Below are positions 18,176-26,557 of a DNA stretch of 64,000 nucleotides, one piece after another. The notes below the pieces were generated by a model. The model worked only from the letters and a program-made list of their open reading frames with translations, did no database searches and was not told the DNA's origin. Where the stretch lies: contig NZ_JAQQKV010000002.1 of NCBI RefSeq assembly GCF_028550435.1, positions 434,001-498,000 on the forward strand, in the 5' to 3' direction. The position numbers and the translations under genes were made by a program. The stretch is from Asticcacaulis machinosus. GTDB taxonomy: Bacteria > Pseudomonadota > Alphaproteobacteria > Caulobacterales > Caulobacteraceae. Positions within the stretch are counted from its first letter, which is position 1; the number at the start of each line of letters is the position of its first letter.

Positions 18176-18652
18176 TTGATCCCCGGCCTTAACTATACGC
18201 CCGATCCGGTGAAGCAGCCTTTGCTGCACCGCATCATGACGATACTGGCCATGCCTATGGTCGGGCAGTTTGCGCGCTTTCTGATGGTGGGGGCCACGGC
18301 CACTCTGACCCACTCCCTGATCCTGTTTCTGCTGGTGGAATATGCACACCTGAAACCACAGATCGGCAATGCCATCGGCTTTTGTGGCGGGGTGACGGTC
18401 AGCTATATCCTGAACAGCCGGTTCACTTTTCGCGCCAGATCGGGGAACGCTTCCAATTTCAGGTTTGTGCGCTTTTTAGGGGTGACAGGCATTGGGTTCT
18501 GCCTAAATGGTCTGCTGTTTGGCCTGTTCCACAATATGGGTCTGCACTATCTGGTGGCGCAGTTGATGGCGACCGCCATTGTTGTGTTCTGGAATTTTTT
18601 CGGGTCGCGCCTGCTGGTCTTTTTCCATCACCCGCACAAGACCGACGCCTGA
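18176..18652 (+). CDS. GtrA-like membrane protein (polyprenyl-phosphate sugar flippase)
   Basis: The protein has 158 residues with four membrane segments. The opening 'FARFLMVGATATLTHSLILF' and the 'GVTVSYILNSRFTF' block are hallmarks of the GtrA family. The proposed role is flipping undecaprenyl-phosphate-linked sugar to the periplasmic side. A TTG start at 18176 is supported by TAAGGTG just upstream; the first in-frame ATG lies 19 codons later. It is the presumed partner of the GtrB-like enzyme at 10782, although 6 kb apart. Confidence 0.85.
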   Translation: MIPGLNYTPDPVKQPLLHRIMTILAMPMVGQFARFLMVGATATLTHSLILFLLVEYAHLKPQIGNAIGFCGGVTVSYILNSRFTFRARSGNASNFRFVRFLGVTGIGFCLNGLLFGLFHNMGLHYLVAQLMATAIVVFWNFFGSRLLVFFHHPHKTDA

Positions 18653-18655
18653 TAC

Positions 18656-19513
18656 CTAAGGCATCGGCACGCTTAAGTGCACCACATCATCTCCGGCAAT
18701 GACATCACCGGCCTCCAGCGTCGGCTGGTTGAGTACCCGTGCATACAACGGCGCGAAATCTTCCTGCGTAAAGTTCAACAGCCTCTCAAGGTCGGGCAGA
18801 ACGAAATAGGTTTCCTGAAAGTCGTCGATGCGGTAGCGCGTGCGCATCACGCGCTCCAGATCAAAGGCTATGCGATTGGGTACGGGGCTTTCCAGCGCAT
18901 AGGGCGTCTCGCTATATGACGACAAAATCCCGGCCCCGAAAATGCGCACTTCACCGGCCTCAAACACCAGACCAAATTCGACCGTGTACCAGTAAAGCCG
19001 CGCCAATGGCTCCAGCGCGCCCAAAGCTTTCGCCCGCAATCCACCCTGACCATAGGCCTGAATGAAATCGGCCATGACCGGGTGCATCAGCATCGGCACA
19101 TGACCAAAGACATCATGAAAAACGTCGGGTTCCTGAAGATAATCCAGTTGATCGGCCCTGCGGATAAACTGCCCGGCCGGAAAACGGCGGTTGGCCAGAT
19201 GCTCGAAAAACACCTCATCGGGCACCAGCCCCGGCACCGCCACGACCTGCCAGCCGGTAGCCGCATGGAGAATATCATTCAACCGCTCAAAACGTGGGAT
19301 TTCATCGGCAATATTCAGACGATCGAGCCCCGCCATAAAATCGGCGCAGGCCCGGCCTTTAACCTGCTTGATCTGGCGCTGATAAAGGGTTCTCCAGACA
19401 TCGTGTTCCGCCGGCCTATAGGTGTCCCAGTCCTGCGGAATCGTCCAGTCAGGCCGGTCAGGGACATAACCGCCGGCCTTGCCGTGTAACTCAACTGTGG
19501 TTTGGAGAAGCAT
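18656..19513 (-). CDS. phhA: Phenylalanine 4-monooxygenase
   Basis: The protein has 285 residues, the usual size of bacterial monomeric phenylalanine hydroxylase. It converts Phe to Tyr using tetrahydropterin and non-haem iron. The iron ligands are visible in '[14 protein letters not shown]' (two His) and the Glu of '[10 protein letters not shown]'. The start at 19513 (MLLQTT) is preferred because CAGGGTGA precedes it; an in-frame ATG at 19549 has no ribosome site. It overlaps the end of phhB by 23 bases, so the two form one operon. The operon is divergent from the homogentisate-pathway genes that degrade its product. Confidence 0.95.
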   Translation of the reverse strand: MLLQTTVELHGKAGGYVPDRPDWTIPQDWDTYRPAEHDVWRTLYQRQIKQVKGRACADFMAGLDRLNIADEIPRFERLNDILHAATGWQVVAVPGLVPDEVFFEHLANRRFPAGQFIRRADQLDYLQEPDVFHDVFGHVPMLMHPVMADFIQAYGQGGLRAKALGALEPLARLYWYTVEFGLVFEAGEVRIFGAGILSSYSETPYALESPVPNRIAFDLERVMRTRYRIDDFQETYFVLPDLERLLNFTQEDFAPLYARVLNQPTLEAGDVIAGDDVVHLSVPMP

Positions 19514-19835
19514 GGACCGTGTCACCCTGATGTTCCGCTGCCGCGCCATTGATGAAGCGCGCCAGCTTGAGATCTTTTTCGGTCAGGCCCTTGGCATCAT
19601 GGGTCGTCAGATGAATAGCCACGCGGTTATAGACATTGCTCCATTCCGGGTGGTGATCGACCGCTTCGGCATAGTGGGCAACCTCGGTCATAAAGGCCCA
19701 GGCAGCACGAAAATCCTTAAATTGCAGGTGACGCTCAAGCGCGGTATCGCCCGAAGTCAGATCCCAGTCGGGCAAGGATTTTTTCAACCCTTTAAGGTCA
19801 TCAGCCGTCAGACGGGTAACTAAAGCCGTAGTCAT
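19491..19835 (-). CDS. phhB: Pterin-4a-carbinolamine dehydratase
   Basis: The protein has 114 residues with the family motif '[20 protein letters not shown]' near residues 60-80. It dehydrates the 4a-hydroxypterin made by phenylalanine hydroxylase and so recycles the cofactor. It is the first gene of the phhB-phhA unit on the minus strand. Its promoter lies in the 227-base region shared with hppD. Confidence 0.95.
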   Translation of the reverse strand: MTTALVTRLTADDLKGLKKSLPDWDLTSGDTALERHLQFKDFRAAWAFMTEVAHYAEAVDHHPEWSNVYNRVAIHLTTHDAKGLTEKDLKLARFINGAAAEHQGDTVHASPNHS

Positions 19836-20008
19836 TTGGGCCTCCAGTAGTTACATTTGATCTTAATTTAGCATGTTTTTGGCATTGCCGTCAAAAATCA
19901 TAATCCATCCCGCATAAAAGCATAATTATTTTTATTATCGCGATCTGGCGGTCAAACTTTTCACAAAAACGTTTTCTCACACCCTGAATTAGGTCTGTTA
20001 TTTCGGAA

Positions 20009-20024
20009 AGTATCATGTGATACT
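20009..20024. promoter_or_regulatory. 16-bp palindrome upstream of hppD, candidate operator
   Basis: AGTATCA-TG-TGATACT is a perfect 7-bp inverted repeat with a 2-base centre, 39 bases before the hppD start and inside the AT-rich region divergent from phhB. Its symmetry and position suggest a dimeric regulator of aromatic amino acid catabolism. The regulator is not in the window and the site matches no consensus I can name. Confidence 0.5.
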
Positions 20025-20062
20025 GGTTTCAATTAAGACTATAGCCTGCGGAGAGACCTGCC

Positions 20063-21145
20063 ATGACCCCAGATTCTGCCAAAGATCCTGCCAACCCCAT
20101 CGGCCTGAACGGTTTCGAGTTTGTGGAATTCACCAGTCCCGATCCGCACGCCATGATCGCCCATTTCGAGCGACTGGGTTTCACCGCCAATGCCCGCCAT
20201 CCTGACAAAAACATCGTCCGCTATAAGCAGGGCCGGATCAATCTGCTGCTCAATCTGGAAACGACTGGACAGGCGGCTGAGTTCCGCAGCGACCACGGCC
20301 CGTCGGCGTCGGGCATGGCCTTTCGCGTGGCTGACCCCAAGCAGGCGTTTGAGCTGGCCCTGTCGCGCGGTGCTAAAGCCGCCGATGCCAAGGCCAGTGC
20401 GTTGGGTGAAGAGTCATATGTGCTGCAAGGGATCGGCGGTTCCTATCTTTATCTGACGCCGGATTATGCCGCAGGACAATCGCTGTACGACGACTGGGTC
20501 GCCATCGACGGTGCCGAGGCCGCCGAGCGCGACAACAGTGTCGGCCTCGACCTGCTTGATCACCTGACCCACAATGTCAAGCGCGGCCAGATGCGGACAT
20601 GGTCGAGCTTTTACAACCAGATTTTCGGCTTTGAAGAGCAGAAGTATTTCGACATTAAGGGGCAGGCCACCGGCCTGTTCTCTCAGGCCATGATCGCCCC
20701 CGATAAGGCCATCCGTATCCCGCTCAATGAATCCCAGGACGACAAGAGCCAGATCGAGGAATTTATCCGCGAATATAATGGCGAGGGCATCCAGCATCTG
20801 GCGCTGACCACCGCCAATATCTATGACACGGTCGAAAAGCTGCGGGCGCGCGGCGTCAAGCTTCAGGACACAATCGAGACCTATTATGAACTGGTCGACA
20901 AACGCGTGCCCGGCCACGGTGAAGACCTTGAACGCCTCAGGAAAAACCGTATCCTGATCGACGGCAATGTCGGAGATGAGGGCATATTGTTACAGATTTT
21001 CACCGAAAACCTGTTCGGGCCGATCTTTTTCGAGATCATTCAGCGCAAAGGTAACGAAGGCTTCGGCAACGGCAATTTTCAGGCCCTGTTTGAATCGATC
21101 GAACTGGATCAGATCCGTCGCGGCGTGATCGAGGTGGATGCGTAA
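20063..21145 (+). CDS. hppD: 4-Hydroxyphenylpyruvate dioxygenase
   Basis: The protein has 360 residues. It converts 4-hydroxyphenylpyruvate to homogentisate with Fe(II) in the cytoplasm. It has two VOC-type halves. Metal-binding residues are visible in 'DHLTHNV', in 'GIQHLAL', and in the final Glu of 'FFEIIQRKG'. The 'NFQALFESIE' C-terminus is characteristic. A GGAGAG ribosome site lies 9 bases before the ATG. It is the first gene of the hppD-hmgA-fahA-maiA operon. The start is followed by a short N-terminal lead (MTPDSAKDPANPIGLNG) common in these enzymes. Confidence 0.96.
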   Translation: MTPDSAKDPANPIGLNGFEFVEFTSPDPHAMIAHFERLGFTANARHPDKNIVRYKQGRINLLLNLETTGQAAEFRSDHGPSASGMAFRVADPKQAFELALSRGAKAADAKASALGEESYVLQGIGGSYLYLTPDYAAGQSLYDDWVAIDGAEAAERDNSVGLDLLDHLTHNVKRGQMRTWSSFYNQIFGFEEQKYFDIKGQATGLFSQAMIAPDKAIRIPLNESQDDKSQIEEFIREYNGEGIQHLALTTANIYDTVEKLRARGVKLQDTIETYYELVDKRVPGHGEDLERLRKNRILIDGNVGDEGILLQIFTENLFGPIFFEIIQRKGNEGFGNGNFQALFESIELDQIRRGVIEVDA

Positions 21146-21169
21146 ACACTAAAAATACGGGTTGAAACC

Positions 21170-22456
21170 ATGTCCAGTTACATCAGCGGTTTTGGCAATC
21201 ATGTCGCCACGGAGGCCGTAGGCGGGGCCTTGCCCGTGGGACAGAACTCACCGCAGCATGTACCGTTTGGGCTCTATGCCGAGCAGTTTTCGGGCTCAGC
21301 CTTCACGGCGCCCCGCCATGACAACCGCCGGACATGGTTTTACCGGCTGCGCCCCTCCGCCGATCATCCGGCCTTTGATCCGTACACGGCTCCAAACTGG
21401 TTATCAGCCCCGCTTGACGGTCCAGCACCTTCGCCGGATCGCCTGCGCTGGTCGCCCCTGCCCTATCCGCATGAGGCGGTGGATTTCATCGACAGCCTGA
21501 TCACCTATGCCGCGACCGGCGATGTCGCGACCCAGACCGGCGTGGCCTTGCACCTTTATGCCGCCACCGCCGACATGACGGCCCGCGCTTTTTTCAATGC
21601 CGATGCTGAAATGGTCATTGTGCCGCAGGAAGGGACGCTGAGGCTTGTCACCGAATGCGGCATCATCGATATTGCCCCGCTTCAGATAGCCGTCATTCCG
21701 CGCGGACTGAAATTTCGCGTAGAGTTACCGGATGGTCGAGCCCGCGGCTATGTGTGCGAAAACTACGGCCAGCCGTTTCGCCTGCCCGATCTGGGGCCAA
21801 TCGGCGCCAATGGGCTGGCCAATCCGCGCGATTTTGAAGCCCCCGTCGCGGCCTTTGAAGATATCGACGCCCCCCATGATCTGATCCAGAAGTTTCAGGG
21901 TGGATTCTGGGTAACGCGTATGGATCACTCACCGTTTGATGTGGTCGCTTGGCATGGCAATAATGCGCCCTATCGTTATGATCTGCGCCGGTTTAATGTG
22001 ATTAATACGGTCAGTTTCGACCATCCTGATCCATCGATTTTCACCGTACTGACCTCGCCGTCTGAGCATACCGGCACAGCCAATTGTGACTTTGTCATCT
22101 TCCCGCCGCGCTGGATGGTGGCCGAGCATACCTTCCGCCCGCCGTGGTTCCACCGCAATATCATGAGCGAATTCATGGGCCTGATCGAAGGCCATTATGA
22201 CGCCAAAGCCGAAGGGTTCGCCCCCGGCGGGGTCAGCCTGCACAACTGCATGAACGCCCACGGGCCGGATAAGGCGAGCTACGATGCCGCCATTGCCACC
22301 GATCTGATCCCGCAAAAATATGACGGGACGATGGCCTTCATGTTCGAGACCCGATATGTGCTCAAGCCTGCGGTTCAGGTGTTGAATGCCCCCCATCTCC
22401 AGCCCGACTATGACCACGGCTGGGCCCGGTTCGAGAAAGCGAAACTGCCGAAATGA
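21170..22456 (+). CDS. hmgA: Homogentisate 1,2-dioxygenase
   Basis: The protein has 428 residues, the standard length. It opens the homogentisate ring to maleylacetoacetate. The N-terminus '[21 protein letters not shown]' is the family signature. Metal-site segments '[18 protein letters not shown]' and 'NCMNAHGPD' supply His, Glu and His ligands. The gene overlaps fahA by 4 bases (ATGA), indicating translational coupling. Confidence 0.97.
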   Translation: MSSYISGFGNHVATEAVGGALPVGQNSPQHVPFGLYAEQFSGSAFTAPRHDNRRTWFYRLRPSADHPAFDPYTAPNWLSAPLDGPAPSPDRLRWSPLPYPHEAVDFIDSLITYAATGDVATQTGVALHLYAATADMTARAFFNADAEMVIVPQEGTLRLVTECGIIDIAPLQIAVIPRGLKFRVELPDGRARGYVCENYGQPFRLPDLGPIGANGLANPRDFEAPVAAFEDIDAPHDLIQKFQGGFWVTRMDHSPFDVVAWHGNNAPYRYDLRRFNVINTVSFDHPDPSIFTVLTSPSEHTGTANCDFVIFPPRWMVAEHTFRPPWFHRNIMSEFMGLIEGHYDAKAEGFAPGGVSLHNCMNAHGPDKASYDAAIATDLIPQKYDGTMAFMFETRYVLKPAVQVLNAPHLQPDYDHGWARFEKAKLPK

Positions 22457-23739
22457 TTGATCAGACCCACGATCCCAAGCGCCAAAGCTGGGTAGATAGC
22501 GCAGGCGGCCACAGCGATTTCCCGATCCAGAACCTGCCGCTGGGGGTATTTAGCGTCGGCGGCGAAGGCCCGCGCATCGGCACGGCCATTGGTGACTACG
22601 TGCTTGATTTGAAAGCCATTTCCGGTCTGTTGCCCACCGAGGTCGCGCCCGCCCTGTCGCAACCGGCGCTGAATGAGCTGTTTGCCCTGCCCACCAAAGC
22701 CCGTAAAGCTTTGCGTCAGCGCCTATCCGATCTGTTGAGCGATGACCGCCACCGTGCCGATATCGAGCCGCATCTGCACCCTGTCGGCGATTGCCGGATG
22801 CACCTGCCCGCCCGCATCGGCGATTACACCGATTTTTATGTCGGTATCCACCATGCGATGGCGGTGGGTAAGCTGTTCCGGCCCGACAACCCTCTGCTGC
22901 CCAACTATAAGCATGTGCCTATCGGCTATCATGGCCGCGCCTCCTCCATCCGCGAAAGTGGTGTGCCGGTTGTGCGTCCAAAGGGCCAGACCAAGGCCCC
23001 TGAGGCTGACGCCCCATCATTTGGCCCATCGCAGCGGCTGGATTATGAGCTGGAACTGGGTGTCTTTATCGCCCGCGGCAATGCCTTGGGCCAATCCATA
23101 GATATTGCTGATGCCCCCGATCATATCGCCGGTCTATGCCTGCTCAATGACTGGTCGGCGCGTGACTTTCAGGCCTGGGAATATCAGCCGCTGGGGCCGT
23201 TTCTCGCCAAAAATTTCCAGTCTACCATCTCACCGTGGGTCATCACCGCCGAGGCCTTAGCGCCATTTCGAACCGCGCAACCGGCCCGTCCCGAAGGTGA
23301 TCCGGCACCCCTGCCCTATTTGAGTAACCCTGCCGATCAGGCATCGGGGGCGCTCAACATCGCGTTAGAGGTGCAGATCCTGACCGAACAAATGCGCAGC
23401 CAGAACCTGCCGCCGCAAACCCTTAGCCGGTCATCGACTTTAGCTGCCATGTACTGGACGATCGCCCAGCTTATCACCCATCATTCGGTGAATGGCTGTA
23501 ACCTGATGGCCGGGGATCTGCTTGGTACCGGCACCCTGTCGGGGCCGGAAAAAGCACAGGCGGGCAGCCTGCTGGAACTGAGCGATGGCGGCAAATCGCC
23601 GGTCACGCTTGATAATGGTGAAACACGGCGCTTTCTTGCCGACGGCGATGAGGTTATCCTGACCGCCCGCGCCGAGGCCGAAGGCTTTAACTCCATCGGG
23701 TTTGGTCAGTGCCGAGCGCAAATTTTACCAGCCGTTTGA
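22453..23739 (+). CDS. fahA: Fumarylacetoacetase
   Basis: The protein has 428 residues. It hydrolyses fumarylacetoacetate to fumarate and acetoacetate, the last step of the pathway. Family segments are visible: '[21 protein letters not shown]' with the catalytic His, 'YHGRASSI', '[15 protein letters not shown]', '[21 protein letters not shown]' and a C-terminal 'GDEVILTA'. It starts inside the hmgA stop (ATGA) and ends just before maiA. Confidence 0.97.
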   Translation: MIDQTHDPKRQSWVDSAGGHSDFPIQNLPLGVFSVGGEGPRIGTAIGDYVLDLKAISGLLPTEVAPALSQPALNELFALPTKARKALRQRLSDLLSDDRHRADIEPHLHPVGDCRMHLPARIGDYTDFYVGIHHAMAVGKLFRPDNPLLPNYKHVPIGYHGRASSIRESGVPVVRPKGQTKAPEADAPSFGPSQRLDYELELGVFIARGNALGQSIDIADAPDHIAGLCLLNDWSARDFQAWEYQPLGPFLAKNFQSTISPWVITAEALAPFRTAQPARPEGDPAPLPYLSNPADQASGALNIALEVQILTEQMRSQNLPPQTLSRSSTLAAMYWTIAQLITHHSVNGCNLMAGDLLGTGTLSGPEKAQAGSLLELSDGGKSPVTLDNGETRRFLADGDEVILTARAEAEGFNSIGFGQCRAQILPAV

Positions 23740-23746
23740 GGCGATC

Positions 23747-24397
23747 ATGACCACACTCACCCTTCATGGTTACTGGCGTTCCGGCGCGGCTTACCGCGTG
23801 CGCATCGCCCTTAACCTCAAGGGTCTTGAGTACGATCAGGTGTCCCATGACCTGCGCACCGGCGCACAATCTGCTGCTGATTATAAAGCCATAGCCCCGC
23901 AAGGCTTGGTTCCCGCCCTGCAATATGGCGACCTGACGCTTACCCAAAGCCCGGCTATCTTAGAGTGGCTGGAGGAGACGTTTCCGCAACCGCCGCTAAT
24001 ACCAACTGAGGCCGATGCGCGGGCGATTGTGCGCGCTATGGCGGCCTTGATTGGCTGCGACATCCACCCGCTCAATAATCTGCGGGTATTGAAACGGTTG
24101 AAAAAGCTGGGCCATGACCAGTCACAAATCGATGACTGGGCACGGCACTGGATCACGACCGGTTTTGACGCTCTGGAAACAATGGTTGCACAACATGGCC
24201 GTGGCTTTTGCTTTGGCTCGACGGCGACCTTTGCCGATTGTTACCTTATCCCGCAGCTCTATTCCGCCCGCCGGTTCGGGGCTGATCTAGCGCTCTATCC
24301 CCGCCTTCTGGCCGTTGAGGCGCGGGCCTCCGAATATGAAGCGTTCAGGCTGGCCCATCCGTCCGTACAGCCGGATGCTGATCCTGCCGGAAACTGA
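23747..24397 (+). CDS. maiA: Maleylacetoacetate isomerase (zeta-class GST)
   Basis: The protein has 216 residues. It isomerises maleylacetoacetate to fumarylacetoacetate using glutathione. The N-terminal thioredoxin-like domain opens 'LHGYWRSGAAYRVRIALNLKG', matching the zeta-class active-site region. The C-terminal helical domain has 'FCFGSTATFADCYLIPQLYSA'. GAGG lies 9 bases before the ATG at 23747. The start is only 8 bases after the fahA stop, so it belongs to the same operon. Confidence 0.94.
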   Translation: MTTLTLHGYWRSGAAYRVRIALNLKGLEYDQVSHDLRTGAQSAADYKAIAPQGLVPALQYGDLTLTQSPAILEWLEETFPQPPLIPTEADARAIVRAMAALIGCDIHPLNNLRVLKRLKKLGHDQSQIDDWARHWITTGFDALETMVAQHGRGFCFGSTATFADCYLIPQLYSARRFGADLALYPRLLAVEARASEYEAFRLAHPSVQPDADPAGN

Positions 24398-24414
24398 TCC
24401 TGAATGAGTGCTAA

Positions 24415-24771
24415 ATGACGGAACGCTTAAGCTCTACACGCGCTGGCATAGCGCTGGGCCCACTGGCGCAAATCCCCGATGGCACAGCCCGCAACTACGT
24501 GCTGAAAATCGGGGAGGCCTATTTCCACGGCTTTATTGTTCGTCAAGATAACAATGCCTTTGGCTATGTCGATGCCTGCCCCCATGCCGGACTGCCGCTC
24601 GCGCAGGAACTGGATCACTATCTGACCTCGACCGGCGATCTGATCATGTGCTCATGGCATGGCGCCCTGTTTAAAATCCAAGACGGCGCCTGCATCGGCG
24701 GGCCCTGCGCGGGCGCAAAACTTACACCCTGGCCCGTGATTGTGCGCGCAGGTGAGCTATATACGGCTTGA
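24415..24771 (+). CDS. Rieske [2Fe-2S] domain protein
   Basis: The protein has 118 residues, a single Rieske domain. Cluster ligands are visible in 'ACPHAGLPL' (Cys, His) and 'CSWHGALFKIQDG' (Cys, His). Such stand-alone Rieske proteins act as ferredoxin-like electron carriers for oxygenases, or have unknown partners. It follows maiA after 17 bases and is probably part of the tyrosine-catabolism operon, although none of the known pathway enzymes needs a Rieske donor. Confidence 0.88.
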   Translation: MTERLSSTRAGIALGPLAQIPDGTARNYVLKIGEAYFHGFIVRQDNNAFGYVDACPHAGLPLAQELDHYLTSTGDLIMCSWHGALFKIQDGACIGGPCAGAKLTPWPVIVRAGELYTA

Positions 24772-24831
24772 CAAGTCCCCGCATAATTTGCCCTTAAGGA
24801 CAAAGATATACCTGTTTCGGGAGATACCCTC

Positions 24832-25266
24832 ATGCTTAAGCCCGGCGCCCACCAACCCGGCACCCGCCTGACCCCCTCCGATGAGGTTCAGTTCTTCCTG
24901 CATCCGCATCCGCGCTCGCCGTTTTCAGAAGCCGTGCAGGTCGATAATGTGCTCTATATCTCCGCCATGATCGGCCTCGACTCTGAGGGCAAGCTGGTCG
25001 AAGGCTTTGAGCCCCAGACCCGTCAGACCCTGACCAATCTGGCTGAAATCCTCGGCAAATATGGTCTGGGCCTTGAACATGTCTTTAAGGTGACGGTCAT
25101 GATGACCGACATGACCAAGTGGAGCGAGTTCAACAAGATTTACCGCACCTATTTCCATCCATCGCGCCTGCCGGTACGCACGGCGTTTGGGGTGGCGGGT
25201 CTGGCGTTCGATGCGATGGTTGAGCTTGAGGTTCAGGCCTATATCCCGACCGGTGCCGAGGCATAG
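24832..25266 (+). CDS. RidA family protein (enamine/imine deaminase-like)
   Basis: The protein has 144 residues. RidA-family features include 'GPHPRSPFSEAV'-like substrate-loop residues (here 'HPHPRSPFSEAVQVDNVLYI'), the 'QTRQTLTNLAEIL' helix and a C-terminal 'VAGLAFDAMVELEVQAYI'. In place of the catalytic Arg within 'RxxVEI'-type ends, this protein has 'VRTAFGVAGLAF', so it may belong to a non-deaminating subgroup. GGGAG precedes the ATG. It stands alone between the aromatic operon and dinB. Confidence 0.82.
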   Translation: MLKPGAHQPGTRLTPSDEVQFFLHPHPRSPFSEAVQVDNVLYISAMIGLDSEGKLVEGFEPQTRQTLTNLAEILGKYGLGLEHVFKVTVMMTDMTKWSEFNKIYRTYFHPSRLPVRTAFGVAGLAFDAMVELEVQAYIPTGAEA

Positions 25267-25309
25267 ACGGAATCACCCACCGGCTTGCCAAGCCTGCATT
25301 TTCTGCTAT

Positions 25310-25324
25310 GTTCTATTTTTGTTC
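25310..25324 (+). promoter_or_regulatory. LexA (SOS) box upstream of dinB
   Basis: GTTC-TATTTTT-GTTC matches exactly the alphaproteobacterial LexA operator GTTC-N7-GTTC. It ends 18 bases before the dinB ATG, where LexA would block transcription. This predicts induction by DNA damage. Confidence 0.85.
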
Positions 25325-25342
25325 TCGCCAAGGGACAGAAAG

Positions 25343-26431
25343 ATGGACGCCGACTTACGCAAAATCATTCACGTTGATATGGACGCTTTTTATGCGTCGG
25401 TCGAACAACGCGATAACCCCGACCTGCGCGGTAAGCCGGTGGCTGTGGGCGGCGTGCGCGAACGTGGTGTCGTGGCCGCAGCCTCTTATGAGGCCCGCAA
25501 ATGGGGCGTGCGTTCGGCCATGCCATCAGTCACAGCGCGGCGCAAATGCCCGGAACTGGTTTTCGTACCCCCGCGCTTTGAGGTTTATCGCGCGGTCTCT
25601 AACCAGATCCGAGAGATTTTTGCCGCCTATACGCCGCTGATCGAGCCCTTGTCGCTGGATGAAGCCTATCTGGATGTGACCGAAAATCTGAAAGCTATGG
25701 CCTCGGCCACCGAAATTGCCCAGAATATCCGGGCTGACATTTTGTCGGCGACGGGCCTTACCGCCTCAGCCGGTATTTCCTACAACAAGTTTCTGGCCAA
25801 GATGGCGTCCGATCAGAATAAGCCCAACGGCCAGTTTGTGATTACGCCAAAGACCGGCCCGGCCTTTGTCGAAGCGCTCAAGGTCGGCAAATTCCACGGC
25901 ATAGGGCCTGCGACCGAAGCCAAGATGAACCGGCTCGGCATCTATACCGGCCTTGACTTGAGGGCTCAGACCCTGCCGTTTTTACAGCATCATTTCGGGG
26001 TGTCCGGCCCGTACTATTATGGCCTGGCGCGCGGGATCGACCATCGCCGCGTCAAGCCCGACCGGGTGCGTAAATCGATCGGGGCCGAGAACACCTTCTT
26101 TGAGGATGTTCATAGCTTTGAGGACGCACAGATGCGCCTGAACCCCATTATTGATAAGGTCTGGCGCTACGTCGAAAAGAACGATACCCGTGCCCGTACC
26201 GTCACGCTTAAGGTCAAGTTTTCCGATTTTCAGCAGATTACCCGCTCACGTACCGGCACCACCCTCATTGATACCCGCGCCGATATGGCCGCTATCTGTC
26301 ATGACCTGCTCACAGGGGTGTTTCCGATAGTGAAGGGCATCCGCCTTTTGGGGGTGACGCTGTCGTCCTTGGGCGATGACAGCCAAAACGATGACGCACC
26401 CGCACCCGCACAAATGTCGTTAGCGCTGTAA
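25343..26431 (+). CDS. dinB: DNA polymerase IV (Y-family translesion polymerase)
   Basis: The protein has 362 residues. It copies past damaged bases. Y-family motifs are visible: 'IIHVDMDAFYASVEQRDNP' with catalytic Asp residues, 'PLSLDEAYLDVT' with the acidic pair, and 'SAGISYNKFLAKMASDQNKPNG'. The helix-hairpin-helix 'FHGIGPATEAKMNRLGI' and the little-finger domain follow. The ATG at 25343 is supported by AAGGGA upstream and by the LexA box immediately before it. An open frame continues upstream inside the preceding gene but does not resemble the family. No beta-clamp motif of the classical type is clear at the C-terminus ('APAQMSLAL' is a candidate). Confidence 0.95.
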   Translation: MDADLRKIIHVDMDAFYASVEQRDNPDLRGKPVAVGGVRERGVVAAASYEARKWGVRSAMPSVTARRKCPELVFVPPRFEVYRAVSNQIREIFAAYTPLIEPLSLDEAYLDVTENLKAMASATEIAQNIRADILSATGLTASAGISYNKFLAKMASDQNKPNGQFVITPKTGPAFVEALKVGKFHGIGPATEAKMNRLGIYTGLDLRAQTLPFLQHHFGVSGPYYYGLARGIDHRRVKPDRVRKSIGAENTFFEDVHSFEDAQMRLNPIIDKVWRYVEKNDTRARTVTLKVKFSDFQQITRSRTGTTLIDTRADMAAICHDLLTGVFPIVKGIRLLGVTLSSLGDDSQNDDAPAPAQMSLAL

Positions 26432-26557
26432 CCTGTCACCACTACTGTCATTGTGCGGTGACTACCCCAATAAAACGACATTTTATCATATTATTTTCAT
26501 TGACCTTTTCTATGGTCACGGCAGATTAACCCTAGTTCGCTTTAAGGGAGAACGACC

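Noticed and set aside
25187-25342. Upstream extension of the dinB frame
   Set aside because: The first 52 codons overlap the RidA gene and the LexA box; the family start is at 25343.
26437-26464. GTCACC...GGTGAC inverted repeat after dinB as a terminator
   Set aside because: The stem is only 6 bp with a long loop and no T-run follows.
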